Shown here: positions 17,128-26,556 of the stretch, one piece after another | Layout of the letters: each line of letters opens with the position of its first letter | Numbering within the stretch: the first letter of the stretch is position 1 | Assembly: GCF_036014115.1 (NCBI RefSeq) | Contig: NZ_CP107913.1 | Coordinates: forward strand, 2,046,001-2,110,000 | Source of the DNA: Streptomyces sp. NBC_00448 | Lineage (GTDB): Bacteria; Actinomycetota; Actinomycetes; Streptomycetales; Streptomycetaceae | Length of the DNA stretch: 64,000 nt | Reading direction: 5' to 3' | Notes under the pieces: generated by a model | What the model was told of the DNA's origin: nothing | Databases searched by the model: none | The model's input: only the letters and a program-made list of their open reading frames with translations | Translations under genes and position numbers: made by a program

Positions 17128-17904
17128 GGCACGGAGGGCGTCCGGGTGGTCCGGGGCGACCTCGACGACCTGGACGGCATCCGTGCCGCGGCCTCCGCGG
17201 CCGAGGCCGTCGTCCACCTCGCCAACAAGCACGACTTCGCCGACCAGGCGGGCACCAACAAGACCGAGCGCGGCACCGTACAGGCCATAGCCGACGCCCT
17301 CGCCGGCACCGGCCGGCTTTTCGTCCTCGCCTCCGGCCTGGCCTTCCTCACCCCGGGCCGGGTCGCGACCGAGCAGGACAGATCGCCGTTCCACGGCGTC
17401 GACTCCCTGCGCGGCGGCAGCGAGAACCTCGCGCTGGAGTACGCGGACCGCGGGGTCGGCACGGTCGTCGCCCGGTTCGCCCCCACCGTGCACGGCGCCG
17501 GCGACCCCGGCTTCCTGGCCGCGCTCGTGGCCACCGCGCGGGCCAAGGGCGTCTCTGCCTACATCGGCGACGGCACCCACCGCTGGGCGGCGGTCCACCA
17601 CGGCGACGCGGCCCGCGTCGTACGGCTCGCCCTCGACCGGCAGGTGCCGGCCGGCACCACCCTGCACGCCGCCGCCGAGACCGGCATCCCGACCCGGCGG
17701 ATCGCCGAAGCCGTCGGACGGTGCCTGGGCCTGCCCGTCGCCTCCGTCCCGGCCGGCGAAGCGGCCGAGCACTTCGGCTGGCTCACCAAGTTCTACGGAA
17801 CGGACATGGCCGCGGGCAGCGACGTCACGCGGACGCTGCTCGGCTGGACGCCCGACGGCCCCACCCTGATCGAGGACCTCGACAGCGGCTGCTACTACCG
17901 CTGA
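17122..17904 (+). pseudogene. NAD(P)-dependent epimerase/SDR, N-terminal Rossmann segment deleted
   Basis: The open frame matches extended SDR epimerases from the second Rossmann strand onward (VRVVRGDLDDLDGIRAAA, AEAVVHLANKHDFAD, LASGLAFLTP), ending after about 260 codons. Family members begin about 45-50 residues earlier with the GxxGxxG dinucleotide motif; here a stop (TGA at 17116-17118) and the LysR operator lie immediately upstream, and no such motif is present. Only a weak TTG start is available. The rest of the frame is intact, so the deletion looks recent. Confidence 0.72.
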
Positions 17905-17930
17905 CCGGCCGTCATATCCGTGACCCCCAC

Positions 17931-17958
17931 CCGCCCGCGGTCTCCTGGCCGCGGGCGG
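17931..17958 (+). terminator. Hairpin terminator after the epimerase remnant
   Basis: Perfect 10-bp stem CCGCCCGCGG / CCGCGGGCGG with an 8-base loop, 27 bases after the stop. The remainder of 17905-18228 contains no gene and must hold the promoter of the G1 peptidase. Confidence 0.65.
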
Positions 17959-18228
17959 CCGGCGTCCGTCCCCGGGCCGTCCCGGGCCCGAACTCCCGCT
18001 GGGGCCAGGCGCTTTCACCGCCGAGGTCTGTCACCACTCCGAGTGTTGTCATGTTCACGCCATTGCGCCATCCGGTAACAGCCGGGGCCTTCCACGCCAC
18101 CCGCCCCCGGCGCCAGCATCACTACACCGGCCTGGTCGGCCAGCCTCCCCCACAACCAGACGGGCCACGGACGGCAGGCCGACTCCCCCCACCACCCTCG
18201 CAACTCCCACACCTTTGGAGTTCACCGG

Positions 18229-18936
18229 ATGCACAAGTTCCGCACCGCAGCCCCCACCAGGGCCGCCGCCGCCGCGCTGCTCGCCCTGTCCTGCGCCTCC
18301 CTCGCCGGTCCCGCCGGCGCCGCCGCCCCCAGCGTCGAGTTCGGCGCCCACCACTTCGCCCAGCCGCTGCACGGCTTCTCCGGCGACAGCAACTGGGGCG
18401 GCTACATCGCCCAGGGCTCGTTCACCAGCATCTCCGGCTCGTGGACGATGCCCCAGGTCACCTGCAACTCCTCGAACGACCTGTACGCGCCGTGGATAGG
18501 CATCGACGGCTACGGCTCGCAGACCGTCGAGCAGACCGGCGTCCAGGTGGACTGCTCCAGCGGCGGCCCCGAGTACTCGGGCTGGTACGAGATGTACCCG
18601 GCCTCGCCCGTGTACTACAACGAACCGGTGGACGCCGGCGACGTGTTCACCGCCAGCGTGGTCGACAACGGCGGCGGCTCCTACAGCCTGAAGCTGGCCG
18701 ACACCACCAAGGGCTGGTCGAAGACCACGCAGTCCTCGCTCAACGCGTCCGACGCGAGCGCGGAGGCCGTGATCGAGTCGCCCACCGGCAGCTACCCGTC
18801 CTTCAACGAGCAGGACTTCAGCGGCATCACCGTCGACGGCCAGTCGTTCGACGCCTACAACCCGCAGGCCATCGACAGCGGCCCGTACACCGAGACCGCC
18901 CTCAACGGCGGGTCGTTCTCGATCATCCCGGGCTGA
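18229..18936 (+). CDS. Secreted G1 family glutamic endopeptidase (eqolisin type)
   Basis: A 235-residue secreted acid protease. After the signal peptide (about residues 1-32) the G1 fold is shown by SNWGGYIAQGSFTSISGSW and WIGIDGYGSQTVEQTG, with the catalytic Gln in EQTG, and by AEAVIESPTGSYP, with the catalytic Glu. This family was first known from fungi and is also present in bacteria. GGAG lies about 10 bases before the ATG. Transcribed alone, ending in a strong hairpin. Confidence 0.88.
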   Translation: MHKFRTAAPTRAAAAALLALSCASLAGPAGAAAPSVEFGAHHFAQPLHGFSGDSNWGGYIAQGSFTSISGSWTMPQVTCNSSNDLYAPWIGIDGYGSQTVEQTGVQVDCSSGGPEYSGWYEMYPASPVYYNEPVDAGDVFTASVVDNGGGSYSLKLADTTKGWSKTTQSSLNASDASAEAVIESPTGSYPSFNEQDFSGITVDGQSFDAYNPQAIDSGPYTETALNGGSFSIIPG

Positions 18937-18954
18937 CGTCTCGTCAGTTCTCCT

Positions 18955-18988
18955 CGGGGCCGGACGCGTTCGCTCGCGTCCGGCCCCG
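18955..18988 (+). terminator. Strong hairpin terminator of the G1 peptidase gene
   Basis: Perfect 14-bp stem (18955-18968 with 18975-18988, CGGGGCCGGACGCG and its complement) and a 6-base loop, 19 bases after the stop. Confidence 0.85.
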
Positions 18989-19051
18989 ACGCGTCTGCGG
19001 CGGGCGGGATGAGCGCGGGGCGACGTCCAGCGGGGTGTGCACCGCGTCCGT

Positions 19052-19345
19052 CTACGCGTCCGGCCCGGACAGCGGCCGGACGTTCGGCATGGCGCGGCGC
19101 TTGTCGACCAGGGCGTCGCGGCGGCCGAAGGCCCGGGCGGGGTGGTTGGCCGCTTGCCGCCGTACCGGCGGGGTCGGACAGGTCCAGGCCCAGGGCGAGT
19201 CCCGCGTGTCCGTCGCTCCGTGGTTCGGCCGCGGGCCGTTCCGCCGCGTCGCGGCCGCGGGCGGTGAGTACGACGTGGTGACCCTGGGCGTCGAGCTCGC
19301 GGGCGACGGCGAAGCCGGGTCGCGCCGGACGGGCGGTTTCCGGTG
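19052..19345 (-). pseudogene. Short-chain dehydrogenase fragment with frameshift
   Basis: Read on the minus strand, one frame gives FAVARELDAQGHHVVLTARG ... LALGLDLSDPAG, the start of a classical SDR. A second frame continues with HPARAFGRRDALVDK and AMPNVR, where NNAGAMPNVR-like sequence would be expected. The GxxxGxG nucleotide motif and the catalytic Tyr-Lys are both missing. It is a decayed remnant lying just upstream of the B12 operon on the other strand. Confidence 0.6.
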
Positions 19346-19463
19346 CGGGCACCGGGCCCCGGCGCGTCGAGGCCACCGCCGGGCCGATGCCCGACCGCCC
19401 GTCCCGCTGACCTGGGACCCTCCGGCTGGTCGGGCGGGTTGTCGCGTTTGGTAGCGTGCGCTT

Positions 19464-19642
19464 GCCGTGGTGCACGGGAAACCGGTGGAGAAGCCGGTGC
19501 GGCCCTCGCCACTGTAGCCGCGGAGTTGCGCGGCCCTCGCCGACCGTGCAGACGGTCGGGGCCACTGGGCGGGACCGAGACGGGTCGCCTGGGAAGGCCG
19601 GCCGCGGAGCGTTGACGCGGAAGCCAGGAGACCGGCCACGGC
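19464..19642 (+). promoter_or_regulatory. Cobalamin riboswitch
   Basis: The leader has the conserved cobalamin-element segments in order: GGGAAACCGGTGGAGAAGCC, GGCCCTCGCCACTGT and GAAGCCAGGAGACCGG. The closing stem pairs GCCGTGG (19464-19470) with CCACGGC (19636-19642). The TTGGAG ribosome site and GTG start follow about 20-30 bases later, so B12 binding probably hides the ribosome site. A possible -10 TAGCGT lies at 19452-19457. It controls the import operon that follows. Confidence 0.93.
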
Positions 19643-19673
19643 GCGACATCTTCCACGAGGGTTTGGAGAACAC

Positions 19674-20771
19674 GTGCCGACCAGCGCGCTGCACCCGTTC
19701 CACCGCATCGATCAGCTCATACGCCGGCGGGCGCGCCCGAGACCCGACCGCGCCCCGCGCCCGCGCCGGGCCCGCGCCGCCCGACTCGCCGCCTCCACCA
19801 CGGCCCTGCTCGCCCTCGGCGCCCTGGGCGCCTGCACGGGAGCCCCCGCCGCGAAGGGCCCCGCCACCTCCACCGGGTCCGGCCACCCCGCCGCGGTGAC
19901 CGTGCGCAGCTGCGGCGCCACCACGGCCGTGTCCACACCCCCGAAGCGCCTGGTCACCCTCAACGAGGGCGCCACCGAGGTCGCGCTGGCCCTGGGCCTC
20001 CAGACGCGGATGGCGGGCACCGCCTACCTCGACGACACGATCCCGGCCCAGTGGAAAGCGGCCTACGACTCCGTTCCGGTGCTCAGCAAGGAGTACCCGA
20101 CCAAGGAGAAGCTGCTCGCGGCACACCCCGACTTCCTCTACGCCTCCTACGCCAGCGCCTTCACCGACAAGGTCGCCGGCACCCGGGCCGAGCTGGATGC
20201 CGAGCACATCCCCTCCTACCTGTCGCCGTTCGGCTGCGCCGACAGCAAGCAGGTGCCGGCCGCGTCCTTCGCGGCGGTCTGGGGTGAACTCACGGACGTC
20301 GCCAAGGCCTTCGGGGTGACGGCGCGGGCCACCGCCATCGAGCAGCGGCAGAAGAAGACGCTGGCCGGCCTGGCCGCCCAGGGCGCGGGCAGGGGCCTGA
20401 ACGTGCTCTGGTACGACTCCGACACCAAGACCCCCTTCGTCGGTGCCGGCCACGGCGGACCGCAGCTCATCCTCGACGCCGTCGGCGCGCACAACGTCTT
20501 CGGCTCGCTGCCGGGCGGCTGGCAGAGCGTCAGCTGGGAGAAGGTGGCCGCCGCGAACCCGGACGCGATCGTCCTCGCGGACGCCGGTTGGGACACCGCG
20601 AAGTCGAAGATCGCCTACCTGGAGCACGACCCCGTGCTCAGCCGGCTGACGGCCGTCCGCAAGCGGGCGTTCGTCGTCGTACCGTTCTCGGAGTCGACGC
20701 CGGGCGTGCTCCTGGCCGACGGCGCCTCCCAGGTCTCGGCCGGACTGGCCAAGCTGCACCCCGCGTCGTGA
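19674..20771 (+). CDS. btuF: Cobalamin ABC transporter substrate-binding lipoprotein
   Basis: A 365-residue periplasmic-binding-like protein with a long basic N-terminus, a lipobox LGAC near residue 53 and a type III binding fold (PPKRLVTLNEGATEVALALGL, AAHPDFLYASYAS, ANPDAIVLADAGW). GTG start after TTGGAG. The cobalamin riboswitch upstream makes corrinoid uptake the likely function, although the fold is also used for siderophores. Stop and btuC start overlap (GTGA). Confidence 0.88.
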   Translation: MPTSALHPFHRIDQLIRRRARPRPDRAPRPRRARAARLAASTTALLALGALGACTGAPAAKGPATSTGSGHPAAVTVRSCGATTAVSTPPKRLVTLNEGATEVALALGLQTRMAGTAYLDDTIPAQWKAAYDSVPVLSKEYPTKEKLLAAHPDFLYASYASAFTDKVAGTRAELDAEHIPSYLSPFGCADSKQVPAASFAAVWGELTDVAKAFGVTARATAIEQRQKKTLAGLAAQGAGRGLNVLWYDSDTKTPFVGAGHGGPQLILDAVGAHNVFGSLPGGWQSVSWEKVAAANPDAIVLADAGWDTAKSKIAYLEHDPVLSRLTAVRKRAFVVVPFSESTPGVLLADGASQVSAGLAKLHPAS

Positions 20772-21889
20772 CGGCGGCCGACCCGCCCACCGGCCGCCCG
20801 GCCGACCAGCCGACCGAACCGCTCACCGCGCGCCCGGCGGGACCGGGGCGCGCGGCGGTGGCCCTCGCCGTGGCCGCCGCCGCGCTGGTGGCGATGTGCC
20901 TGCTCGGCCTCGCCGTCGGCTCGGTGCACGAACCGCCGCGGGTGGTGGCCGATGTCGTGCTGCGCCGGCTGGGCATGGGCGACCACCACGTCACGCTGCT
21001 GGACGACCAGATCGTCTGGCAGTTGCGGCTGCCGCGCGTGGTCGGCGCCGCCGCCACCGGCGCCGGGCTCGCGGTCTGCGGCGCCGTCCTCCAGACGCTG
21101 ACCGGCAACGACCTCGCCGATCCGTACCTGCTCGGCATCTCCGACGGTGCCGCGGTCGGCGCGGTCACGGTGCTGGTGCTGGGCGTCGGCGCCTCCGGCG
21201 CGGCGGCGGCGCTCGCGCTGCCGGCGGCCGCCTTCGCCGGCGCACTGCTCGCCGCCGCCGTGGTCATGGCCCTGGCCGGCGCGGGTTCGTGGGCGCTGCC
21301 GGGCAGCAGGACCGTCCTGGCCGGCATCGCGGTGGGGCAGATGTGCGCCGCCTACACCTCGTTCGTGGTGCTGGTGCTCGGGGACCGGGACGCCGCCCGC
21401 GGCGTCATGGAGTGGACGCTGGGCTCGGTGGCCGGGGTGCGCTGGCACACCGCGCTGTTCCTGGCCGCGGTCGCCGTCGCCGGCACGGCGTTCATGATCG
21501 CGGCGGCCCGGGACCTGGACGCGTTCGCCTTCGGGGAGACCGCGGCCCGCTCCTTCGGGGTCCCGGTGGAACGCGTCCGCTGGCTGCTGGTGGGCACCGC
21601 CGCGCTGATGACCGCGTGCCTGGTGGCCGAGACCGGGGTCATCGGGTTCGTCGGCCTGGTCGTGCCGCACGTCGTCCGCCTGCTGTGCGGGCCGCGGCAC
21701 ACCGTCCTGGTGCCGGTGTCCGCGCTGCTGGGCGCCGCGCTGCTGGTCGGCAGCGACGTCGTGGCGCGGTCGGTGCTCCCCGACCGGGAGATCCCGGTCG
21801 GCGTGGTCACCGCCGGCCTCGGCGCGCCGTTCTTCGGGTGGCTGCTGTGGCGGCAGGGGCGCGGGGCCGCGGCGGGAGGACGGGCGTGA
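20768..21889 (+). CDS. btuC: Cobalamin ABC transporter permease (FecCD/BtuC family)
   Basis: A 373-residue permease with about ten transmembrane helices. Family motifs include LRLPRVVGAAATGAGLAVCGAVLQTLTGNDLADPYLLG and the ATPase-contact region TGVIGFVGLVVPHVVRL. The first 35 residues are a Pro/Thr-rich cytoplasmic extension. The GTG start overlaps the btuF stop and the stop overlaps the btuD start, so the operon is translationally coupled. Confidence 0.92.
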   Translation: MTAADPPTGRPADQPTEPLTARPAGPGRAAVALAVAAAALVAMCLLGLAVGSVHEPPRVVADVVLRRLGMGDHHVTLLDDQIVWQLRLPRVVGAAATGAGLAVCGAVLQTLTGNDLADPYLLGISDGAAVGAVTVLVLGVGASGAAAALALPAAAFAGALLAAAVVMALAGAGSWALPGSRTVLAGIAVGQMCAAYTSFVVLVLGDRDAARGVMEWTLGSVAGVRWHTALFLAAVAVAGTAFMIAAARDLDAFAFGETAARSFGVPVERVRWLLVGTAALMTACLVAETGVIGFVGLVVPHVVRLLCGPRHTVLVPVSALLGAALLVGSDVVARSVLPDREIPVGVVTAGLGAPFFGWLLWRQGRGAAAGGRA

Positions 21890-22701
21890 CCGCGGGGCGG
21901 CCGGTCGCGCTGCACTGCGAGGGGATCGCGGTACGGGCCGGGGCCGCCACCCTGCTGTCGGACGTGGGTCTCGGCTTCTCCCCCGGCCGGCTGACCGGGC
22001 TGCTCGGGCCCAACGGCGCCGGCAAGACCACGTTGCTGCGGGCCCTGGCGGGCCTGCGCCGGCCCGACGAGGGCCGCGTCCTTCTGGACGGCGGGGACCT
22101 GTACGCGCTGCCGGCCCGCCACAGGGCGCGGCGGCTGGCGTTCATGGAGCAGCAGGCCGACACCGGACTGCCACTGACGGCCCGTCAGGTGATCGAGCTG
22201 GGCCGGACCCCGCACCGCGGCCGGTGGCCGGTGCCGCCGGGCGCGGCGGCGGCCCGCGAGCGCGGCGCGGTGGCCGCCGCCGCGACCGCGGCTGCCGTCG
22301 GCGGGCTGCTCGACCGGAGCTGGTCGTCCCTGTCCGGCGGCGAGCGCCAGCGGGTCCAGCTCGCGCGGGCCCTGGCGCAGCAGCCCGAGGTGCTGCTGCT
22401 GGACGAGCCCACCAACCACCTCGACCTGCGCCACCAGTTGGGCTTCCTCCAGACGGTGCGCGGGCTGGGCGTCACCACGGTCGCGGCGCTGCACGACCTC
22501 GAACTCGCCGCCGCCTACTGCGACGAGATCGCCGTCCTGCTCGACGGCCGGCTGGTCGCCCACGGACCGGTGGCCGAGGTGCTGACCGCGGAACTGATCG
22601 GCAGCGTCTACGGGGTGGACGCGACGGTGGAACGGCATCCCCGCCACGACCGGCCGCACGTCCGGTGGAACGGCGTGCTGCGTGAGGAGTCCACGCCATG
22701 A
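21886..22701 (+). CDS. btuD: Cobalamin ABC transporter ATP-binding protein
   Basis: A 271-residue ATPase with Walker A GPNGAGKTTLLRAL, signature LSGGERQRVQLARAL, Walker B VLLLDEPTNHLD and the switch His in ALHDLELA. It energises BtuC. Start GTG overlaps the btuC stop; its stop overlaps the ATG of the next gene. Confidence 0.93.
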   Translation: MTAGRPVALHCEGIAVRAGAATLLSDVGLGFSPGRLTGLLGPNGAGKTTLLRALAGLRRPDEGRVLLDGGDLYALPARHRARRLAFMEQQADTGLPLTARQVIELGRTPHRGRWPVPPGAAAARERGAVAAAATAAAVGGLLDRSWSSLSGGERQRVQLARALAQQPEVLLLDEPTNHLDLRHQLGFLQTVRGLGVTTVAALHDLELAAAYCDEIAVLLDGRLVAHGPVAEVLTAELIGSVYGVDATVERHPRHDRPHVRWNGVLREESTP

Positions 22702-23456
22702 ACGGTGACGGCAGCGCCCTGGTCCTGGTGGGCATGTCCGTGCTGGAGGCCGGCCGCCGGGCCGAACTGCTGGACCGGGCCCGCCGGTCCGGGGCGACGA
22801 TCGCGTTCCTCCAGCAGGGCGAGCCGTCCTTGTCGGCCGAGCTGGCCCGGCTGGCCGACGCGGGGGCCGAAACGGTCGTGCTGGTCGGGGTCCGGTGCGG
22901 TGACACGGGCCCCGGCCCGTCCTGGCTGCGCCGGGTCGCCGCCCACTGGTGGCGCGAGCACGGCGGGCGCCGGCCGGACGTCCTGGTCGCCACCCGGCTC
23001 GCGGAGGGGCCGGACGCCGTGGACGCCGTCGCGTCCTCGGTCCGGCCGATCACCGGCGAGGAGCCCGGCCTGACCTCCACGGCGTGGGAGGAGGTGACCG
23101 GTCACCGGCACCAGGTCCTGGTGTGCCGCGGGCCGCGCTGCACCGCGAAGGGCGCGGACGCGACGCTTCGCGTCCTGGTGGGCGGGCTGGGCGAGCACGG
23201 CCTCGGCGACGACGACGTCCTCGTGGTGCAGACCGGCTGCCAGTTCCCCTGCAACCAGGCCCCTGTGCTCAGCGTGCAGCCGGACGACGTCTGGTACGGG
23301 CACGTGGACCCGGCCGCGGCCGGGACGATCGTGACCGAGCACCTGCTGGGCGGCCGGCCGGTCGCGGCGCACCGCCTCCCGCGGCGCCGCGCGGCGGCTG
23401 TGGAGACGCCGGAGGAGCCGGAGGGTCCAAAGGACTCGCCGGACCCGGGCGACTGA
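22698..23456 (+). CDS. CbiX-like domain fused to a thioredoxin-fold [2Fe-2S] ferredoxin domain
   Basis: A 252-residue protein. Residues 1-105 resemble a sirohydrochlorin chelatase-like half domain (ALVLVGMSVLEAGRRAE, FLQQGEPSLSAELARLADAGAETVVLVG), though the expected metal-binding His is not clear. Residues 130-225 match thioredoxin-like [2Fe-2S] ferredoxins, with Cys in CRGPRCTAKGA and TGCQFPCNQAP and the trailing VQPDDVWYGHVDP. The gene overlaps btuD by ATGA, so it is B12-regulated. A role in cobalt insertion or corrin reduction is inferred. The acidic C-tail is poorly conserved in look. Confidence 0.72.
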   Translation: MNGDGSALVLVGMSVLEAGRRAELLDRARRSGATIAFLQQGEPSLSAELARLADAGAETVVLVGVRCGDTGPGPSWLRRVAAHWWREHGGRRPDVLVATRLAEGPDAVDAVASSVRPITGEEPGLTSTAWEEVTGHRHQVLVCRGPRCTAKGADATLRVLVGGLGEHGLGDDDVLVVQTGCQFPCNQAPVLSVQPDDVWYGHVDPAAAGTIVTEHLLGGRPVAAHRLPRRRAAAVETPEEPEGPKDSPDPGD

Positions 23457-23531
23457 GAACGGGGACCACGGCGGCCCCGAGGTCGCGGCAGCCGCGTCCG
23501 GGAGCGGGCCCGAACGCGGCGCCGTCGTAGG

Positions 23532-24200
23532 TCAGTTCGCGCCGGCGTCGCCCGCGGCGAGCGCACGGAAGGTGTCGAGGAAGGCGCGCGCGATCACCGC
23601 GTGGCCGGGCAGCGCCGGGTGGACGCGGTCGCGGGCCCAGTCGGCGGGCACGGTGTGCGCGAGCACGCGGTCGAAAGCCGCCTGGACGTCGACCAGCGGC
23701 AGCCCCCGCTCGCGCGCCACCTCGCCGGTGGCGGCCACGTAACGGTCGGACTCGATCCGCCACGGGTCGGACCTGTCACCCTCGATGAGGTAGGGGGTGG
23801 CGAGCACGACGCGGCAGCCGGTGGCCGCAACAGCCCGGTCCAGCAGCGCGGCGAGCGTCTCCTGGAACTCTCCGACGGGCACGGCCTCTTCCGTCTTGCC
23901 CTCCACGCCCCGCCAGCAGTCGTTGATGCCGATCTTCACGCAGAGCCAGTCCGGCCGCTCGTCCAGGACGTCGGCCTGCCAGCGCGCCGCGAGGTCGCGC
24001 ACCGTGTTGCCGGAGATCCCGCGGTTGCTCCAGCGCAGCTCCAGTTCGGGTGCCTCGGCGGTCACCAGGGCCTGGATCAGGCTCACATAGCCGCTGCCGT
24101 ACGGCGGCTTGTCCGTCAGGCGGCCGGCATCCGTGATGCTGTCGCCTATGAACAGCACGTGGCTGCCCTTCTCGAAGGGAAGCGTGATGTCAGCGGACAT
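23532..24200 (-). CDS. SGNH/GDSL family hydrolase
   Basis: A 222-residue cytoplasmic esterase-like protein (no signal peptide). The four SGNH blocks are visible: FIGDSITDAGR (nucleophile Ser), NRGISGNTVRDL (Gly), KIGINDCWRGV (Asn) and DRVHPALPGH (Asp/His). Probably a deacetylase acting on acetylated sugars, as in related proteins; substrate not determined. Confidence 0.9.
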   Translation of the reverse strand: MSADITLPFEKGSHVLFIGDSITDAGRLTDKPPYGSGYVSLIQALVTAEAPELELRWSNRGISGNTVRDLAARWQADVLDERPDWLCVKIGINDCWRGVEGKTEEAVPVGEFQETLAALLDRAVAATGCRVVLATPYLIEGDRSDPWRIESDRYVAATGEVARERGLPLVDVQAAFDRVLAHTVPADWARDRVHPALPGHAVIARAFLDTFRALAAGDAGAN

Positions 24201-24500
24201 AGTCCTCGGCTCCTGTCAGTGCGCTCGGTTGGTGGTGCTGTCACGCGGTGCGGGGCCGTGCGGATTCCGGCAGCCGCCGGTGTACGCACGGTTCCCGGTC
24301 ACGTCCACGTCGCGCGGCATCATCGCCGCAACCAGACCGTAGCGTGCGAACGTCCCGTCGCGGCAGGCGCACCAGGACGATACGAGGAGGTCACCGCCCT
24401 CGTGCCGCGTCCGTCGCACCCCGAGTGAGCGCGCCGTCGCCGGCCGTGAGGACACCGCGGCGCGATTGCCGGGCGCTACGGGCGGGCGCATGCTGGAGGC
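24201..24500. other. 300-bp divergent intergenic region
   Basis: It separates the SGNH hydrolase and alcohol dehydrogenase starts. I see no complete gene, repeat or hairpin of note. A short rightward open stretch ending EEVTALVPRPSHPE at 24428 could be a relic but is too short to name. Confidence 0.4.
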
Positions 24501-25541
24501 ATGGCGTTCGAGGCCGCCCGCACGGGGGACCTGAGCGGTTGGGCGGTGAGCGAGCCGGGTCCGATCGCTTCGGGGCCGCTGCGCCCGGTACGACGGGAGG
24601 TCCCGTCACCCGGGCCCGGCGAGGTGCAGGTGCGGATCGAGGCGTGCGGGGTGTGCCGTACGGACCTGCACCTGGCGGAGGGCGACCTGCCGCCGCACCG
24701 GCCACTGACCATCCCCGGCCACGAGATCGTCGGCCGGGTGAGCGCGACGGGCGACGGGGCGAGCCGGTTCTCCGTCGGGGACCGGGTGGGCGGTGCGTGG
24801 CTGCGCGGCACCTGCGGGGTCTGCCGCTACTGCCGGGCCGGGCACGAGAACCTCTGCCCATCCTCCGTCTACACCGGCTGGGAAGCCGACGGCGGCTTCG
24901 CCGAGATGACGGTACTGCCCGAGGCGTTCGCCTACCCGCTCCCCGGCGACGCCGACCCCGCACAACTGGCGCCGCTGCTGTGCGCGGGCATCATCGGCTT
25001 CCGCGCGCTGCGGCGCAGCGCACTCCCGCCCGGCGGCCGGCTGGGCCTGTACGGCTTCGGGGCCTCCGCGCACCTCGCCGCGCAGGTCGCCCTCGCCGAC
25101 GGTGCGACCGTACACGTGCTGACCCGCTCCGCCGCGGCCCGCGAACTCGCCCTGGAACTCGGTGCGTCGTCCGCCCGTGACGCCTACGACGCACCACCCG
25201 AGCCGCTGGACGCGGCGATCCTCTTCGCCCCGGTCGGCGACCTGGTGCCGGTGGGACTTGCGGCTCTCGACCGCGGCGGCACCCTCGCCATCGCCGGCAT
25301 CCACCTCTCCGACATCCCCGTACTCACCTACGAGCAACACCTGTTCCAGGAGCGCGACCTGCGCAGCGTCACCTCCAACACCCGTGAGGACGGCCGGGAC
25401 TTCCTCGCCACCGCCCAACGCGTCGGCATCCACGCCACCGTCACCCGCTACCCCCTCGACCACGCCGACCAGGCCCTCGCCGACCTCGCCGCGGACCGCG
25501 TCAACGGCGCCGCCGTCCTCATCCCACCCACCCCCGCTTGA
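24501..25541 (+). CDS. Zinc-dependent alcohol dehydrogenase family protein
   Basis: A 346-residue MDR dehydrogenase. Catalytic zinc ligands are seen in [14 protein letters not shown] and GHEIVG. The structural zinc cluster is [15 protein letters not shown]. The nucleotide-binding region is [19 protein letters not shown]. The substrate loop resembles bacterial broad-range alcohol dehydrogenases. GGAGG lies just upstream of the ATG. Single-gene unit. Confidence 0.9.
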   Translation: MAFEAARTGDLSGWAVSEPGPIASGPLRPVRREVPSPGPGEVQVRIEACGVCRTDLHLAEGDLPPHRPLTIPGHEIVGRVSATGDGASRFSVGDRVGGAWLRGTCGVCRYCRAGHENLCPSSVYTGWEADGGFAEMTVLPEAFAYPLPGDADPAQLAPLLCAGIIGFRALRRSALPPGGRLGLYGFGASAHLAAQVALADGATVHVLTRSAAARELALELGASSARDAYDAPPEPLDAAILFAPVGDLVPVGLAALDRGGTLAIAGIHLSDIPVLTYEQHLFQERDLRSVTSNTREDGRDFLATAQRVGIHATVTRYPLDHADQALADLAADRVNGAAVLIPPTPA

Positions 25542-25586
25542 GCCGGGCGCCGGTCCGCGTGAAGTGCGGTTCGGCGCGCGGGGGTT

Positions 25587-26438
25587 CTACGCGAAGTCGT
25601 ACGTGGTGAAGTCGGCGAGGGGGCGGAAGCCGATGCGGCGGTAGAGGCGGTTGCTGGTGGGGTTGGCCGCGTCCGCGAACAGGACGACGTCGGTCGCGCC
25701 CGCGGAGAGTGCGGCGCGGCCGGCTGCGAGTGTCACGGCGGCCGCGTAGCCGTGGCCGCGCAGGCGGAGGGGGGTGTAGACGGGGTCCACGCGGATCTGG
25801 CCGGCGATCAAGGGCGTCCGGCCGGCCATGGCGACGGGGGCGCCGTCCGGGGTCTCCCAGAAGGTGTACTGCTTGCCGGCGAAACGTGTGGCGGCCCAAC
25901 CGGCGGCGTCCACGGTGGTCGCCTCACCGACGGCGTCGACGAACTCGCCGCACCAGCGCACGATGTGCTCGTGGTCCTGGTCACCCGCCTCTCGGGCCCG
26001 GCCCGTGGGAAGCGGGTGGGGAGGGGTGAGCGAGGCGAGGCGGTACAGGTGGAGCCGGCTGAGGGGTGTCGGTGTCGCATCGGTGTGCCGCTGCCAGGCT
26101 TCGGCGAAGGCGGTGGCGGTGTCGTGGTCCGCGCTGACGCCGGTGAGGAGCCGACCGGTTCCGGCCAGGTGGGCGGCGAGGGCGTCGGCCTGCTCGGGGG
26201 TGAGCGGGGTGAGGTTCAGCCGGCGGAGGAGGTGGAGGACCGCACGGACCTCGCCCGCGCGCTCCAGCCGTCCGAAGACGGGTGCCACGCCACCGAAGGC
26301 GGCCGCTCCCCGGGTTCGCAGCGTCTCCATGACGGTCAGCGGAATCGTGTGCAGGGCGGGGCGCGAGCGCAGGAAGTCCCCTGCGTGGCGGAGGAGTTCG
26401 TCGATGTCGTCGGTGAGGTGCCACTCGTCCGGACCCAT
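25587..26438 (-). CDS. GNAT family N-acetyltransferase
   Basis: A 283-residue protein with a C-terminal GNAT domain (about residues 160-283). The acetyl-CoA loop is YTPLRLRGHGYAAAVTLAAG, followed by DVVLFADAANPTSNRLYRRIGFRPL. The N-terminal half is a second degenerate acetyltransferase-like domain. Substrate unknown. Confidence 0.85.
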   Translation of the reverse strand: MGPDEWHLTDDIDELLRHAGDFLRSRPALHTIPLTVMETLRTRGAAAFGGVAPVFGRLERAGEVRAVLHLLRRLNLTPLTPEQADALAAHLAGTGRLLTGVSADHDTATAFAEAWQRHTDATPTPLSRLHLYRLASLTPPHPLPTGRAREAGDQDHEHIVRWCGEFVDAVGEATTVDAAGWAATRFAGKQYTFWETPDGAPVAMAGRTPLIAGQIRVDPVYTPLRLRGHGYAAAVTLAAGRAALSAGATDVVLFADAANPTSNRLYRRIGFRPLADFTTYDFA

Positions 26439-26556
26439 GGTCCAGGGTCCCCCGTGGACGGTTTCGCGTGCAAGTCTCCCATGCTCGGCCCCGCATGCTC
26501 GGCCCCGGGGTTCGGCGGTGGGCGCCCGCGCTGGGGCGGGCGCCCGGGGGATGGGG

